Assembly (NCBI GenBank): GCA_937943625.1
Contig: CALEAD010000025.1
Span: forward strand, 1-64,000
Source: an uncultured Anaerolineae bacterium
GTDB lineage: Bacteria; Chloroflexota; Anaerolineae; Promineifilales; Promineifilaceae
Direction: 5' to 3'
DNA: 64,000 nt
Shown here: positions 44,616-53,474 of the stretch, in pieces
Numbering within the stretch: position 1 is the stretch's first letter
Layout: every line of letters starts with the position of its first letter
Position numbers and translations under genes: made by a program
The notes under the pieces: generated by a model
What the model was told of the DNA's origin: nothing
Databases searched by the model: none
The model's input: only the letters and a program-made list of their open reading frames with translations

Positions 44616-47600
44616 TTATTTGTTGTTGTGTTCTTGCCCCATGCTGCCGGCAAGGGGGATGTTCGGCCCTTTCAAAGGCAGATTGGGAATGACCACCGCG
44701 CCCTGTCGCTCTCGCGCTGCCTGGCCTTGTGCCGCGCGCAGTTCTTCCTCCATTCCCAGCTCTTCGAAGATGGTTGTGGCGCGGAAGTGGCAGTCCACGG
44801 CCCAAGCGATTTGACCGGCGCGGTCGTACAAGCGCCGCAAGGAGAGATAGGTGCGTGCCAGGTCGGCGCGAGCACGGATTTGTCGCAGCAGGTGCATAGA
44901 TTGGATGAGGTCGGATTCTACTTGCGCCCAGTTTGGATTGGGCAGGCGCGTGCCAATTTCTGCTTGCAGCCGCAGGGCAATGGCGGTGGCCCAACGGTCG
45001 CCCGCCTGCTGCGCGTCACGAAGCGCTATTTTTACTTCTGCAAGTGCTGTGTCGCCCTGCCCGCTTAAGGACAGGCTTTCTGCCAGGAATATGCGTGGCA
45101 AGTAGTGAAAGACGCGATGCCTGACCTGCTCTGCCCAGTGAATGGCTGAACGAATGGTTTGCACGCCTGCTTGTGCTTTGCCGTTCCTGGCTTGTGCCAG
45201 TCCGTACAGGCTAAGCGCCATGTAAAGGGGGGGCGTGATTTCCTCGGCTTCGCGCGGCTTGGGAATGGGGGATAGGACCTCCAGGCAGTTATCCCACTGG
45301 CGCAAACCGGCTTGCACCATGGCCAGCTGCATACGTGCAAAGAGCGTGGTTGCATCCAGATTTCTCCCCGCACCTGCTTCTGCGATGGTGAGTCCCCGCT
45401 GGCTGGCGGCAATTGCCCGCTCCCATGCCCCTACGCGCGAGTAGGCTACCCCCAGGTAGCCGAGCACAATTGGCAGGTCGGCTGGCCGATTCGCGCCGAT
45501 GCTGCCTGTTGCGTCTTCGCCATGGATATTAACATAACGCAGCAGATAGGCGATGGCGTCATCGAAGGCAGAGAGGGCAATGCTGACCCGCCCCAACATG
45601 CGCAGGGCTGCCCCCAGCAGTTCGCCGTTGTGCAACTCTTCGGCGACCCGCAGGCTGCGGCGGGCGTAATCGTTGGCGGTTTCGGGCTGACCACGCAGCC
45701 AGAAGAACTGCGCGGCCCGGCGGAAGATTTGTCCCAGGCGCTGTTCGTCTCCTAAAGCGGTTGCCAGGCGTTCGGTTTCGTTCAGGATTTCGATGGCGCG
45801 CTGTATATCGCCGGTGAAGGCGTAGGCTTGGGCCAGTTGCAGATTGATGTCAAGGCGCTCGCTGCGTTGGCGCGGGCCTGGCATTTGTCCCAATAAATTG
45901 ACTGCCTGTAGGCCGAATTGACGCGCTTCATGATAGGAACGTAGGCGCAAGGCCTGCTCGCCTGCCTGGGTGAGGTAGGGCAGTGCTTTGAGTGGTTGGT
46001 CGCTGCGGGCATAGTGATGTGCCAGAGTGGTTACCTCGGGCGGCGGAATGGCGTTTTCGAGGACGTTGGCGATTTTGCCGTGCAGGAACTCGCGCCGCGC
46101 ACGGCTCAAACTGGTATATACCACCTGGCGGAATTTGTCATGACGAAAGTCGTATCCCCGTTTGTCTTCATAGACCAGCCCTCGCTCTGTCCACTCTTCT
46201 ATGAAGGCGATGATGGCTTCGCTGGAATGTTCGAGAATTTCCTGGAGCAGGGGGAAGGTGAATGATCGCCCAATAGCGGCGGCACAGGCTAGTGCTTCGC
46301 GGCTTTGGGGGGTGAAGCGATCGAGCCGGGCTTCAATGATGCGCTGGATGGAGTGTGGAATGGAAGCGGGGGGCGTTGAGAGTTGTAAGCTGTTGGTTTC
46401 TTGTAGCGCGCGCACTGTTTCGATGATGAAGAAGGGGTTTCCCTCGGTCTCGTGATGCAGGCGCTGAACAAAAATGGCGTTCTCTGCTCTTTGGGGGGTG
46501 AGTTGACGGGCCAGGTCGGTAGTTTCGGCCAGGGTTAGGGGGGGCAGATCGAGAGACCACAGGGAGTCGCTGCGCTGAATTGTGCGCAAGAGGGGGCGTC
46601 GTTCGGCTGGCATGTCTTCGAGGCGGAATAGTCCGATGACGAGTAATGGCAGGGTAGTCATGCGCCGTGTCAGGGAAGCGAGTAGTTCCCAGGTGGGCGT
46701 ATCTGCCCAGTGCAGGTCGTCCAGGATGAGGTGTAAGGGTGGGTTGACGCAGGTCTGGCTCAGGTGAATGATGAGATTGACTAGCGCTTCGCGCAGGACT
46801 GCCCCGTCTGCCTGATGCGCGGAGAAGTTTGCGTGGGGAAATTGCCGCGCCAGTCCTGGAAATAGGGAGATGAGGCCGGCTGTCCAGGCGGTAGGGAGCT
46901 GGGCGCTAAAGGGTGACTCGATCAGACGTGAATCTATCAGCGCCTGCCGCAGTGGGGCAAAGGGCACCATGCTGTCCAGTTCGTAGCATGTGCCTTGCAG
47001 CCGCAAAAGGTTTGGGTGCGAGGCCAGGTATTCTTGCAGTAAGCGTGTTTTGCCAATGCCTGCTTCGCCGGTGATCAGGGTTAAACGGCCGTTGCCGCTG
47101 GCTGCATCGTGGTAGGCGGCGTGCAGGGTGGCAAGTTCCTTTTGCCTGCCGATAAACGGCAGAGAAGCGATTGTTGGCGGACGCAAGGGTTGGACGCTGT
47201 TGCGGGGTGGGAGGGCTGAGAGAAATTCTGTTTCGCGGGTGACTTTTCCGCCCTGGATTGATTGCAGCAATGCCTGCGTTTCCGGCAAGGGTTCGGTATT
47301 CAGCTCATGCGCCAGCAGTTGCGCGAAGGTGTGGTAGGCCTGAATGGCTTTGGCGCGTTCCCCGGCTAACACGTACAAACTCATCAGGCGTCGTTGGGCC
47401 GCTTCATCGAAACGTTCTGCATTGACCCATTTTTGTACGACAGCGAGCGCTTCGTTGATTTTTCCCTGGGATTGGAGAATCCCGCTGTATTGCGCGAGCG
47501 TTTCCAGCCAGATCTGGCGCAGGCGTTCTCGTTCGGCGTTGCACCACTCATCGTAGATGTCTTCGAGCAGGTCACCTACATAGAGAGAGAGGGCGTGCTC

Positions 47601-47966
47601 AATTTCGGCGATATCGGCTTCGGGGCGCGTTTCATGGAGGAACTGTTCCACATCCAGCCAGATTTCAGCCTGCGGATTGAATTGAATAAACGATCCCTGG
47701 GTGAGCAGCAAATCTCCTTCACGGTCAACGGGAGTAAGCGCTACGCGGACGTGGTGCAGGTACTGGCGCAGGTTGCGCCGCGCGGCGGACTCGCTCACGG
47801 CGGGCCAAAAGGTAAACGCCAGCCGCCGCCGATCAAGGGGGCGGTGACGGTTGAGCAACAGATAGGCGATGAGTGAGCGTGTGGTAGGGGAGCCGGCATC
47901 AATCAATTGCCCATCTGGTGCAGACAGGCGCAGTGTCTCGAACAGGGTGGCGCGCAGAATAGCCAT
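44616..47966 (-). CDS. BTAD/AAA-ATPase/TPR transcriptional activator
   Basis: Large signal-integrating regulator, 1116 residues. The N-terminal winged-helix region (about 1-95, with PLDRRRLAFTFWPAVSESAA) is followed by a bacterial transcriptional activation domain (BTAD, about 100-245), as in SARP/AfsR proteins. The next part is an ATPase module with PFIGRQKELATL and Walker A LITGEAGIGKTRLL near 292-305, plus HLILDDLHWADTPTWELL as Walker B. From about 600 a tetratricopeptide array extends to the end (AYAFTGDIQRAIEILNETER and similar). A start at 48077 would add 37 residues. The ATG at 47966 is preferred with AGGGT just before it. It sits upstream of livG on the same strand and may control the liv operon. 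Ligand unknown. Confidence 0.85.
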   Translation of the reverse strand: MAILRATLFETLRLSAPDGQLIDAGSPTTRSLIAYLLLNRHRPLDRRRLAFTFWPAVSESAARRNLRQYLHHVRVALTPVDREGDLLLTQGSFIQFNPQAEIWLDVEQFLHETRPEADIAEIEHALSLYVGDLLEDIYDEWCNAERERLRQIWLETLAQYSGILQSQGKINEALAVVQKWVNAERFDEAAQRRLMSLYVLAGERAKAIQAYHTFAQLLAHELNTEPLPETQALLQSIQGGKVTRETEFLSALPPRNSVQPLRPPTIASLPFIGRQKELATLHAAYHDAASGNGRLTLITGEAGIGKTRLLQEYLASHPNLLRLQGTCYELDSMVPFAPLRQALIDSRLIESPFSAQLPTAWTAGLISLFPGLARQFPHANFSAHQADGAVLREALVNLIIHLSQTCVNPPLHLILDDLHWADTPTWELLASLTRRMTTLPLLVIGLFRLEDMPAERRPLLRTIQRSDSLWSLDLPPLTLAETTDLARQLTPQRAENAIFVQRLHHETEGNPFFIIETVRALQETNSLQLSTPPASIPHSIQRIIEARLDRFTPQSREALACAAAIGRSFTFPLLQEILEHSSEAIIAFIEEWTERGLVYEDKRGYDFRHDKFRQVVYTSLSRARREFLHGKIANVLENAIPPPEVTTLAHHYARSDQPLKALPYLTQAGEQALRLRSYHEARQFGLQAVNLLGQMPGPRQRSERLDINLQLAQAYAFTGDIQRAIEILNETERLATALGDEQRLGQIFRRAAQFFWLRGQPETANDYARRSLRVAEELHNGELLGAALRMLGRVSIALSAFDDAIAYLLRYVNIHGEDATGSIGANRPADLPIVLGYLGVAYSRVGAWERAIAASQRGLTIAEAGAGRNLDATTLFARMQLAMVQAGLRQWDNCLEVLSPIPKPREAEEITPPLYMALSLYGLAQARNGKAQAGVQTIRSAIHWAEQVRHRVFHYLPRIFLAESLSLSGQGDTALAEVKIALRDAQQAGDRWATAIALRLQAEIGTRLPNPNWAQVESDLIQSMHLLRQIRARADLARTYLSLRRLYDRAGQIAWAVDCHFRATTIFEELGMEEELRAAQGQAARERQGAVVIPNLPLKGPNIPLAGSMGQEHNNK

Positions 47967-48223
47967 TACCCTATTGCTACCGCTGTTTGGGCGGCGGGCA
48001 GGATTCCCCCTGGCAGGCGGTGATTGGCTCACCCGGGGCGCTGAAGATTTGTGTTGGCGCCACCGGGTAGATGCCACAAATGACCGTTACAGGCTTGTGC
48101 CGATGAGAGGCCGTACCAGGTACTTTTTGCCGGGTGGGGTGGTCAGAGAAACAGGCAGACATCTTGGTTTATTCCTGGGCAGAGGTTCACCAATGTTCGT
48201 TTTGATGGTTGGGCAAACGGCCG

Positions 48224-48649
48224 TTACCCACCCGGTGCATACGGGGCTTGCCAGGCCGGCGATTTGTGCACGTGCACAACCTGCCACCCTTTGTCTGGCG
48301 TTTTGATCAGCACGCGGCTTTCGTTGTGCGCGCGGTGGGTGATGCTGTTTTCGCCAGCCTGGGTGAGCATGAAGGTGTAGCTGACGACGGCCGTATGCCC
48401 ATCCCCATACACCTGCAAGCGCGGCTCCAACAAGTCATAGCGAAAGTCCGTGCCTGCACCGGCCCAGCTATGGTCAATCATGAAAAAGTGAAAGTCCAGG
48501 CCCTCCTGCCGGTGTGGGGTCACAAACCATTCGTAGAGCGATAAATCTGCACTGGTGGTAGCCCGGTAGGTTTCCACGTCGCGGGTGAAGATGCTGCCCA
48601 GGTGGTGGTGGAGAAAGTCCCAGATTTCTTGTTCGGTTGGATTGGTCAT
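48224..48649 (-). CDS. NTF2-like/SnoaL-fold protein (CaMKII-association-domain type)
   Basis: Cytoplasmic 141-residue cone-shaped NTF2-fold protein. The N-terminal helix (TEQEIWDFLHHHLGSIFTRD), the WFVTPHRQEGLDFHFFMID strands and the C-terminal ESRVLIKTPDKGWQVVHVHK fit the DUF4440/CaMKII association group. Members bind small molecules or assemble into rings. No catalytic residue can be assigned. Not obviously linked to its neighbours. Confidence 0.8.
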   Translation of the reverse strand: MTNPTEQEIWDFLHHHLGSIFTRDVETYRATTSADLSLYEWFVTPHRQEGLDFHFFMIDHSWAGAGTDFRYDLLEPRLQVYGDGHTAVVSYTFMLTQAGENSITHRAHNESRVLIKTPDKGWQVVHVHKSPAWQAPYAPGG

Positions 48650-48678
48650 GGTGATAACGGATTAGGTGGTTATGTTTG

Positions 48679-48728
48679 TTGGTTGGCCGGGTTTGTTTGT
48701 TGGCTGGTTTACTTTACTTGCCAACCAA
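48679..48728. repeat. GGTTGG-type inverted repeat
   Basis: TTGGTTGGC (48679-48687) pairs with GCCAACCAA (48720-48728), with GTTTGTTTGTTGGCTGG between. On the minus strand it lies about 30 nt before the NTF2-like gene. Same style as the hairpins at 590-638 and 62189-62232. Confidence 0.55.
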
Positions 48729-48738
48729 CTGATTAACG

Positions 48739-49320
48739 TTAACCCTGATCCAGATATTGCAAGGCCAGTTGCACCCGTTCATCTACAGCTTTTACGTCAC
48801 GGGGCAACTTTTGCAGAGCAGCCTGCGCCTCTACAATGCTGAAGCCCAGCCCGGTGAGGAAATCAATCACATCGGCATCTACGTCGCTGACCAGACCAAC
48901 GGCCGTTTCCTGGGCGCTGACGTCTAGCTTTTCGCGCAGTTGGAACATGATGCGCTCGGCCATTTTCTTGCCAATACCGGGCACACGCTGCAACACGGCC
49001 GTTTCCTCGCGCACAATAGCGCTTTTCAGCAGTTCCGGGCTAAGTGTGCCCAAAATGGCCAGCGCCACCTTTGGCCCCACGCCGTTTACGCCCAACAGCA
49101 CTTCGAACAGCTGCAAATCCTCTTCGCTGGCAAAGCCATACAGCGTCAGCTCTGTCTCGCGCACCAACAGGTGCGTATGCAGGCGCATATGTCGCCCCAC
49201 ACCCCCCACATCTTCCAGCACCGTGCGCGGCACGAGCACGCGCAGCCCCACGCCCCCCACGCCAATGACCAGGGCGTTGGCTTCGATTTTGAGCACGTTT
49301 CCGCTGAGTGAGGCGATCAT
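48739..49320 (-). CDS. ruvA: Holliday junction branch migration protein RuvA
   Basis: Tetrameric junction-binding protein that loads the RuvB motor. The 193-residue protein starts MIASLSGNVLKIEANALVIG. It has domain I (OB fold), helix-hairpin-helix motifs (LLGVNGVGPKVALAIL and RVPGIGKKMAERIMFQLREK) and a C-terminal domain III (LTGLGFSIVEAQAALQKL) that contacts RuvB. An upstream in-frame start at 49380 would add 20 residues and overlap the ruvC end region. ruvB is not in the window. Confidence 0.96.
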   Translation of the reverse strand: MIASLSGNVLKIEANALVIGVGGVGLRVLVPRTVLEDVGGVGRHMRLHTHLLVRETELTLYGFASEEDLQLFEVLLGVNGVGPKVALAILGTLSPELLKSAIVREETAVLQRVPGIGKKMAERIMFQLREKLDVSAQETAVGLVSDVDADVIDFLTGLGFSIVEAQAALQKLPRDVKAVDERVQLALQYLDQG

Positions 49321-49345
49321 GGCATGAAGAGTGGTTAGTGGAGAC

Positions 49346-49379
49346 TGGGGGCTGCTTAATCTCTGGTTTCCAGCCCCCA
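49346..49379 (-). other. Hairpin in the ruvC-ruvA spacer
   Basis: TGGGGGCTG (49346-49354) and CAGCCCCCA (49371-49379) form a perfect 9-bp stem with a 16-nt loop, directly between the ruvC stop and the ruvA start. No U tract follows. It may modulate the RuvC/RuvA ratio. Confidence 0.6.
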
Positions 49380-49383
49380 CTCG

Positions 49384-49872
49384 CTATTCAGAAAGTGCTG
49401 CAAACCGCTGGTATTGATAATGGGCAATGGCCACCGCCAGCCCATCGGCGGCGTCGTCAGGGCGGGGCGTCTCTGCCAGGTCGAGCAGATTGCGCACCAT
49501 CAGTTGGACCTGTACTTTGTCCGCCTTGCCATAGCCGGTGACGGCATCTTTGATGCGTGGCGGCGAGTATTCGGCAATGGGGATATTGGCGTTTGCCAGC
49601 GCCAGCAGCAGCACGCCGCGCGCCTGCCCCACGCTGATGGCTGTGGTGATGTTGCGGCCAAAGAAAACTTCTTCGATTCCGGCCGTATCGGGGTGGTAGG
49701 TGGCAATGAGCCGCTGGATTTCCTGGTAAATGGTTTGCAAGCGGTGGGCAGTGCTTTGCTCTGGGCTGGTGGTGATGACGCCATAGTGCACAAGCTGATA
49801 ACGGCCGTTTATCACGTCAATGATCCCATATCCCGTGGTTGCCGTGCCTGGGTCTAATCCCAAAATGCGCAT
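49384..49872 (-). CDS. ruvC: Crossover junction endodeoxyribonuclease RuvC
   Basis: Resolves Holliday junctions. The 162-residue protein shows the RNase H-like start MRILGLDPGTATTGYGII with catalytic Asp7, then GIEEVFFGRNITTAISVGQA with catalytic Glu, and RPDDAADGLAVAIAHY with the final acidic pair. The start at 49872 is correct. A longer reading to 49947 runs into a repeat. It lies in the classical yebC-ruvC-ruvA order. Confidence 0.96.
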   Translation of the reverse strand: MRILGLDPGTATTGYGIIDVINGRYQLVHYGVITTSPEQSTAHRLQTIYQEIQRLIATYHPDTAGIEEVFFGRNITTAISVGQARGVLLLALANANIPIAEYSPPRIKDAVTGYGKADKVQVQLMVRNLLDLAETPRPDDAADGLAVAIAHYQYQRFAALSE

Positions 49873-49908
49873 AACTGCTGTCCGTAAGGGTGTGGGGCAA
49901 ATTATCTC

Positions 49909-49999
49909 AACAAACTTGACCGCAGATCGCCGACGGCAGACCGCCATGCTGCTTTTGTCGTGCAGGCGGCCGTCAGCCGCTGGCGGTCGAGAAGTTTGC
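49909..49999. repeat. Intergenic GACCGC-type repeat copy between yebC and ruvC
   Basis: Inverted arms ACAAACTTGACCGC (left) and GGTCGAGAAGTTTG (right) enclose GATCGCCGACGGCAGACCGC and GGCGGCCGTCAGCCGCTGGC words. The outer ends seen in other copies are not clear. Confidence 0.55.
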
Positions 50000-50063
50000 C
50001 AGGCACCTTGTTAAAAAGTTGTTGAACTGTGCCACCGTAATCCGTCAGCTTGCGCTTCGCCAT

Positions 50064-50810
50064 TTACGCCGCTTCCATCTCCGCAATTGCCTCGTCCGTA
50101 ATATCGAGCGTTGAGTAAACGTTTTGCACGTCGTCCAGGTCTTCCAGCTTTTCAATGACGCGCATCACCTGTACCAGTTCATGCGTGCTCAGCTCAACCG
50201 GGTTGTTGGGGTCATAAATCAAACTGGCTTCATCTATAGTAATGCCTGCGTCTTTCAACGCTTGCTGCACAGCCTGGAAGTAATCTAAATCTACGTAGAT
50301 TTCTGTGGTTTCGCCAAACTGAATATCCTCGGCGCCCGCTTCGGCCGCCACCATAAATAGCTCATCCTGGTCTACTTCTTCGGTAATGCTGATGTGCCCC
50401 TTGCGCGTAAATTGCCAGGAAACGGAGCCAGACTCGGCCAGACTACCGCCATTTTTGGCCAGCACGTGGCGCAAATCGGCCACGGCGCGGTTGCGGTTGT
50501 CGGTGACGACTTCTATGATCAGGCCAACGCCGTGTGGCGCATAGGCTTCGTAGGTAATTTCTGCCAGTTCCATGCCCTCAATTTCACCGGTGCCGCGCTT
50601 GATGGCGCGATCTATGTTGTCTTTCGGCATGTTAGAGGCTTTGGCTTTGTCAATGGCCAGCGCCAGACGGTTGTTAAACGCCGGGTCTCCGCCTCCTTCG
50701 CGCGCAGCAATGGAAATTTCTTTTGCCAGCCGCGTAAACAGCTTGCCACGCTTGGCGTCTACGGCGGCTTTCTTGTGTTTGATTGTGGACCATTTTGAAT
50801 GCCCTGACAT
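50064..50810 (-). CDS. yebC: YebC/PmpR family regulatory protein (TACO1-type)
   Basis: The 248-residue YebC-family protein starts MSGHSKWSTIKHKKAAVDA and continues RGKLFTRLAKEISIAAREGG, then the central EITYEAYAPHGVGLIIEVVT motif. Family members act as transcription regulators or help ribosomes at proline stretches. It precedes ruvC-ruvA, as in many bacteria. Confidence 0.95.
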   Translation of the reverse strand: MSGHSKWSTIKHKKAAVDAKRGKLFTRLAKEISIAAREGGGDPAFNNRLALAIDKAKASNMPKDNIDRAIKRGTGEIEGMELAEITYEAYAPHGVGLIIEVVTDNRNRAVADLRHVLAKNGGSLAESGSVSWQFTRKGHISITEEVDQDELFMVAAEAGAEDIQFGETTEIYVDLDYFQAVQQALKDAGITIDEASLIYDPNNPVELSTHELVQVMRVIEKLEDLDDVQNVYSTLDITDEAIAEMEAA

Positions 50811-50880
50811 CGCTGTGCTCCTTCAAGCAAGTAGCGCCCGTTTGTCGCTTTGCGCTACGGGTTTTTGGTATGGGGCGCCC

Positions 50881-50889
50881 ATTATATCA
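50881..50889 (-). promoter_or_regulatory. Probable extended -10 promoter for yebC
   Basis: Minus-strand TGATATAAT is an extended -10 element (TGnTATAAT) about 75 nt upstream of yebC. No good -35 box is visible, which is common for extended -10 promoters. Confidence 0.45.
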
Positions 50890-50915
50890 TCACAATGGAT
50901 CGGGTACACGGGCAG

Positions 50916-52256
50916 TTATACGGCCGTTGCCGGACTCTCGCCAGGGAACAGCACAGGCAGCAGCTCCGGCGCGTAACGTGCCGCCATCTCGCTGTTGATT
51001 TGCCTTTGATGACAAATTTCGCCATAGAGCTGGCCGCTGCGGCGTAGCTGACGCTCCTGCGTTTGCTCGTCCAGGGCAATCAAGCCAAAGCGCTGCGTCC
51101 AGCCGCGATCCCACTCAAAGTTGTCTACCAGGGTCCAATGGTAATAGCCCATGACGGGAAAGTTGAAGCTGATGGCGCGCCAGATTTCGCGCAGGTGGGT
51201 GAGAATGAAAGACGGCCGTAATCTATCGGCTGCGTCTGGCACGCCATTTTCCGTGATGTAAATGGGCTTGTTGTATTTCAGCGCGCGCTTAATCACCTGG
51301 AACAGGCCGGCAGGGTAGACTTCGCCGTAGTTGCCATCACTGATGATTGCCCCCGGCTCCCAGGTGTGCTCGATAGCGCCACCGACGGGGGGGAACTTGA
51401 CATAAAACCTGGTATAGTAATTGATGCCGACAAAGTCCATCGTGCCCGCCAGGTTATGCACTTTGCCCCTGGAGAGCGGGAGATGGAAACGGCCGTCTAC
51501 CAAGCTATCTAGCCACGACTCGTTGTACAGCCAACCCAGCCAGTGCGCCCAGCGCCGCGCTGCCCAACTGCTGCCCGGTCTGGCCTCCAGCACGGCCATG
51601 TTGTGTGCCACCCCCACTTGCGCGCCCGGGTAAGCCGCTTTAATGGTGTGGTAAGCCACCGCATGACAACGCAGCATCTGCCGCAGCGCCTCCATAGCGC
51701 CGCCCATGCCGCCGCGTGATGGCGCAGGAAACACTTTGTCCAGGTAACGCAAAAACACGTACACCATCGGCTCATTAATGGGAACCCACTTCGGCACCAA
51801 ATCCCCCAGGTAAGCCACCACTTTGGCTGTATAGCGCTGAAAGTAATCTGGCACAATGTCGCTGTTAAAATCCCCCTTTTCCGTCAGCCACAATGGATTG
51901 CTGAAGTGGTGTAGCGTCACCATCGGCTCGATCTGGCGCGCGTGCATGGCCAGCAAAATGTCGCGGTAACGCGCCAGTGCCGCTTCGTTAAAGTGGGCTG
52001 GCTCCGGCTCGATGCGGCTCCACTCCAAAGAAAGACGATGCGCGTTTGTGCCCATTTCCGCGGCGCGGTCCAGATCAGCTTCGGCATTTTGCCACCAGTT
52101 ACAGGCCAGCCCGGAACGGCCGTTTTGCAAAATGCGCCCTCCTTCCTGTTCCCAGCGCCACCAGTCATTATTTTGGTTGTTGCCCTCTACCTGGTGAGCG
52201 GCCGTTGCCGTGCCCCACAAAAAATCATCCGGGAAAATCATTGCCGCCTTTGCCAT
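50916..52256 (-). CDS. Glycoside hydrolase family 1 beta-glucosidase/beta-galactosidase
   Basis: Cytoplasmic retaining beta-glycosidase, 446 residues, the usual GH1 length. The N-terminal signature FLWGTATAAHQVEG is near 12-25. The acid/base Glu is in PINEPMVYV near 160 (more often TLNEP or TxNEP) and the nucleophile Glu in YITENGVPD near 337. GYYHWTLVDNFEWDRGWTQR near the C-terminus is typical. AAAGGAG lies 7 nt before the ATG. No sugar transporter is adjacent, so the natural substrate is unknown. Confidence 0.95.
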   Translation of the reverse strand: MAKAAMIFPDDFLWGTATAAHQVEGNNQNNDWWRWEQEGGRILQNGRSGLACNWWQNAEADLDRAAEMGTNAHRLSLEWSRIEPEPAHFNEAALARYRDILLAMHARQIEPMVTLHHFSNPLWLTEKGDFNSDIVPDYFQRYTAKVVAYLGDLVPKWVPINEPMVYVFLRYLDKVFPAPSRGGMGGAMEALRQMLRCHAVAYHTIKAAYPGAQVGVAHNMAVLEARPGSSWAARRWAHWLGWLYNESWLDSLVDGRFHLPLSRGKVHNLAGTMDFVGINYYTRFYVKFPPVGGAIEHTWEPGAIISDGNYGEVYPAGLFQVIKRALKYNKPIYITENGVPDAADRLRPSFILTHLREIWRAISFNFPVMGYYHWTLVDNFEWDRGWTQRFGLIALDEQTQERQLRRSGQLYGEICHQRQINSEMAARYAPELLPVLFPGESPATAV

Positions 52257-52330
52257 AAAATACTCCTTTTATCACCCCCTCACTCCGTCACTCCATCAAG
52301 TATATATCCTACTTCCCCACCTGCTAAACT

Positions 52331-52359
52331 TTGTTGAAATTTTTGCCCCTTGCTATACT
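52331..52359 (+). promoter_or_regulatory. Probable promoter of the V4R gene
   Basis: -35 TTGTTG (52331-52336), 17-nt spacer and -10 TATACT (52354-52359). It implies a leader of about 150 nt before the GTG start. Confidence 0.55.
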
Positions 52360-52400
52360 TGCGGCGTAACAACTAAACCCTTTGGGGGTGTTTGCCCTAG

Positions 52401-52437
52401 GCGGGACGCCGTAGCAGTAAAATCCTTCGCGTCTCGC
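52401..52437 (+). other. Structured leader element of the V4R gene
   Basis: GCGGGACGC (52401-52409) can pair with GCGTCTCGC (52429-52437), with one mismatch. It lies in the 150-nt leader after the promoter. Other paired words occur nearby. No known riboswitch class was recognised. Confidence 0.4.
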
Positions 52438-52514
52438 AGCAGGTTTAGCAACTGTCTAACGGCACAGTGAGATCGCTCTCCGTGCCCACACGTGACATAT
52501 AGCGAGAGATTGTA

Positions 52515-53150
52515 GTGAAAGATCTGGTTCCTGCCAGCGGTTATTACTACCCAAATTCAATGGGCCGTATTCTCCTGGCTTCTATGGAAGAGGTTATGGG
52601 CAGGAATGGCCTGAATGCCCTGCTGAATCTAACCAACATGCCGCACTTCATTCAGGAACCGCCTCCAGACAACCTCGAAAAACGGTTTGACTTTGCCAAT
52701 ATCGCTAACCTGACCCAGGGGCTAGATGAGATTTATGGGCCGCGTGGGGGGCGTGGGCTGGCGCTACGCGGTGGACGCGCCATTTTCTCACGTGGGCTAA
52801 AACATTATGGCACATTGGCTGGCGTTGGTGATCTCGCTTTCAAGGCATTGCCGTTGCAGGCCAAGTTAAAAATTGGCGTGCCCGCTGTAGCGCGCATTTT
52901 TAGCCAGTTTAGTGACCAGACCAGTCGTGTAGAGGAGTTCGACAGCTACTTTCTCTATTACATTGACCGCTGTTCCATGTGTTGGGGCAGAACGGCCGAT
53001 CATCCCATTTGCTACATTGCTGTAGGCATTTTACAAGAAGCATTGCGCTGGGTCAGCGGGGGGCTAGAGTTTCGTATTGAAGAGATTGAATGCGTGGCGA
53101 TGGGCGCGCGGTCTTGTGTATTCAAGATAGAGAAAGAACCTATCAAGTAA
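52515..53150 (+). CDS. V4R (4-vinyl reductase-type) domain protein
   Basis: Cytoplasmic sensor-like protein, 211 residues. The C-terminal V4R domain (about 130-205) contains CSMCWG near 153-158, HPICYIAVGILQEALRW near 163-180 and ECVAMGARSCVFKI near 192-205. These are the conserved Cys/Gly positions of V4R proteins such as BchJ and of regulators that bind small hydrophobic ligands. The N-terminal part (about 1-125) is unassigned. The GTG start at 52515 follows GAGAGA. A response regulator with a dead GGDEF domain lies downstream, so a signalling role is more likely than a reductase role. Confidence 0.82.
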   Translation: MKDLVPASGYYYPNSMGRILLASMEEVMGRNGLNALLNLTNMPHFIQEPPPDNLEKRFDFANIANLTQGLDEIYGPRGGRGLALRGGRAIFSRGLKHYGTLAGVGDLAFKALPLQAKLKIGVPAVARIFSQFSDQTSRVEEFDSYFLYYIDRCSMCWGRTADHPICYIAVGILQEALRWVSGGLEFRIEEIECVAMGARSCVFKIEKEPIK

Positions 53151-53158
53151 CTGCCTTT

Positions 53159-53402
53159 TCATGGACTGGTTCAAATCACCTGTGTAACTCTTTCGTAAAT
53201 GACCGCCGACGGTGGACCGCAGACTGCCGACGGCTGACCCGTGCTATGGTTTTCATTGATGGTGGTTGGCGCAGCCGGTGAAGTCTTCTCTATACACACC
53301 GTGCTGCTGCACAGTTATACCAAATTGATCAGGCACTGCTTCTCGGTACAGGTGAAGCGCAGGCTGCTATATACTCTCCCAGGGCGCCTTGAACCACGCC
53401 CT
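53159..53402. repeat. Intergenic MITE/REP-like repeat, long copy
   Basis: The left end has CATGGACTGGTTCAAA and the right end TTGAACCACGCC, the latter identical to the right end of the 44446-44588 copy. The interior has AATGACCGCCGACGGTGGACC and GCAGACTGCCGACGGCTGACC. At about 245 bp it fills most of the 324-nt gap between the V4R and response regulator genes. Confidence 0.6.
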
Positions 53403-53474
53403 TTTATCTACAAGGTAGTACCAAAAATGCATTTTTTGCTTTGAGTGGCAAAACCGCGAAAGGAAGGGTTGATT

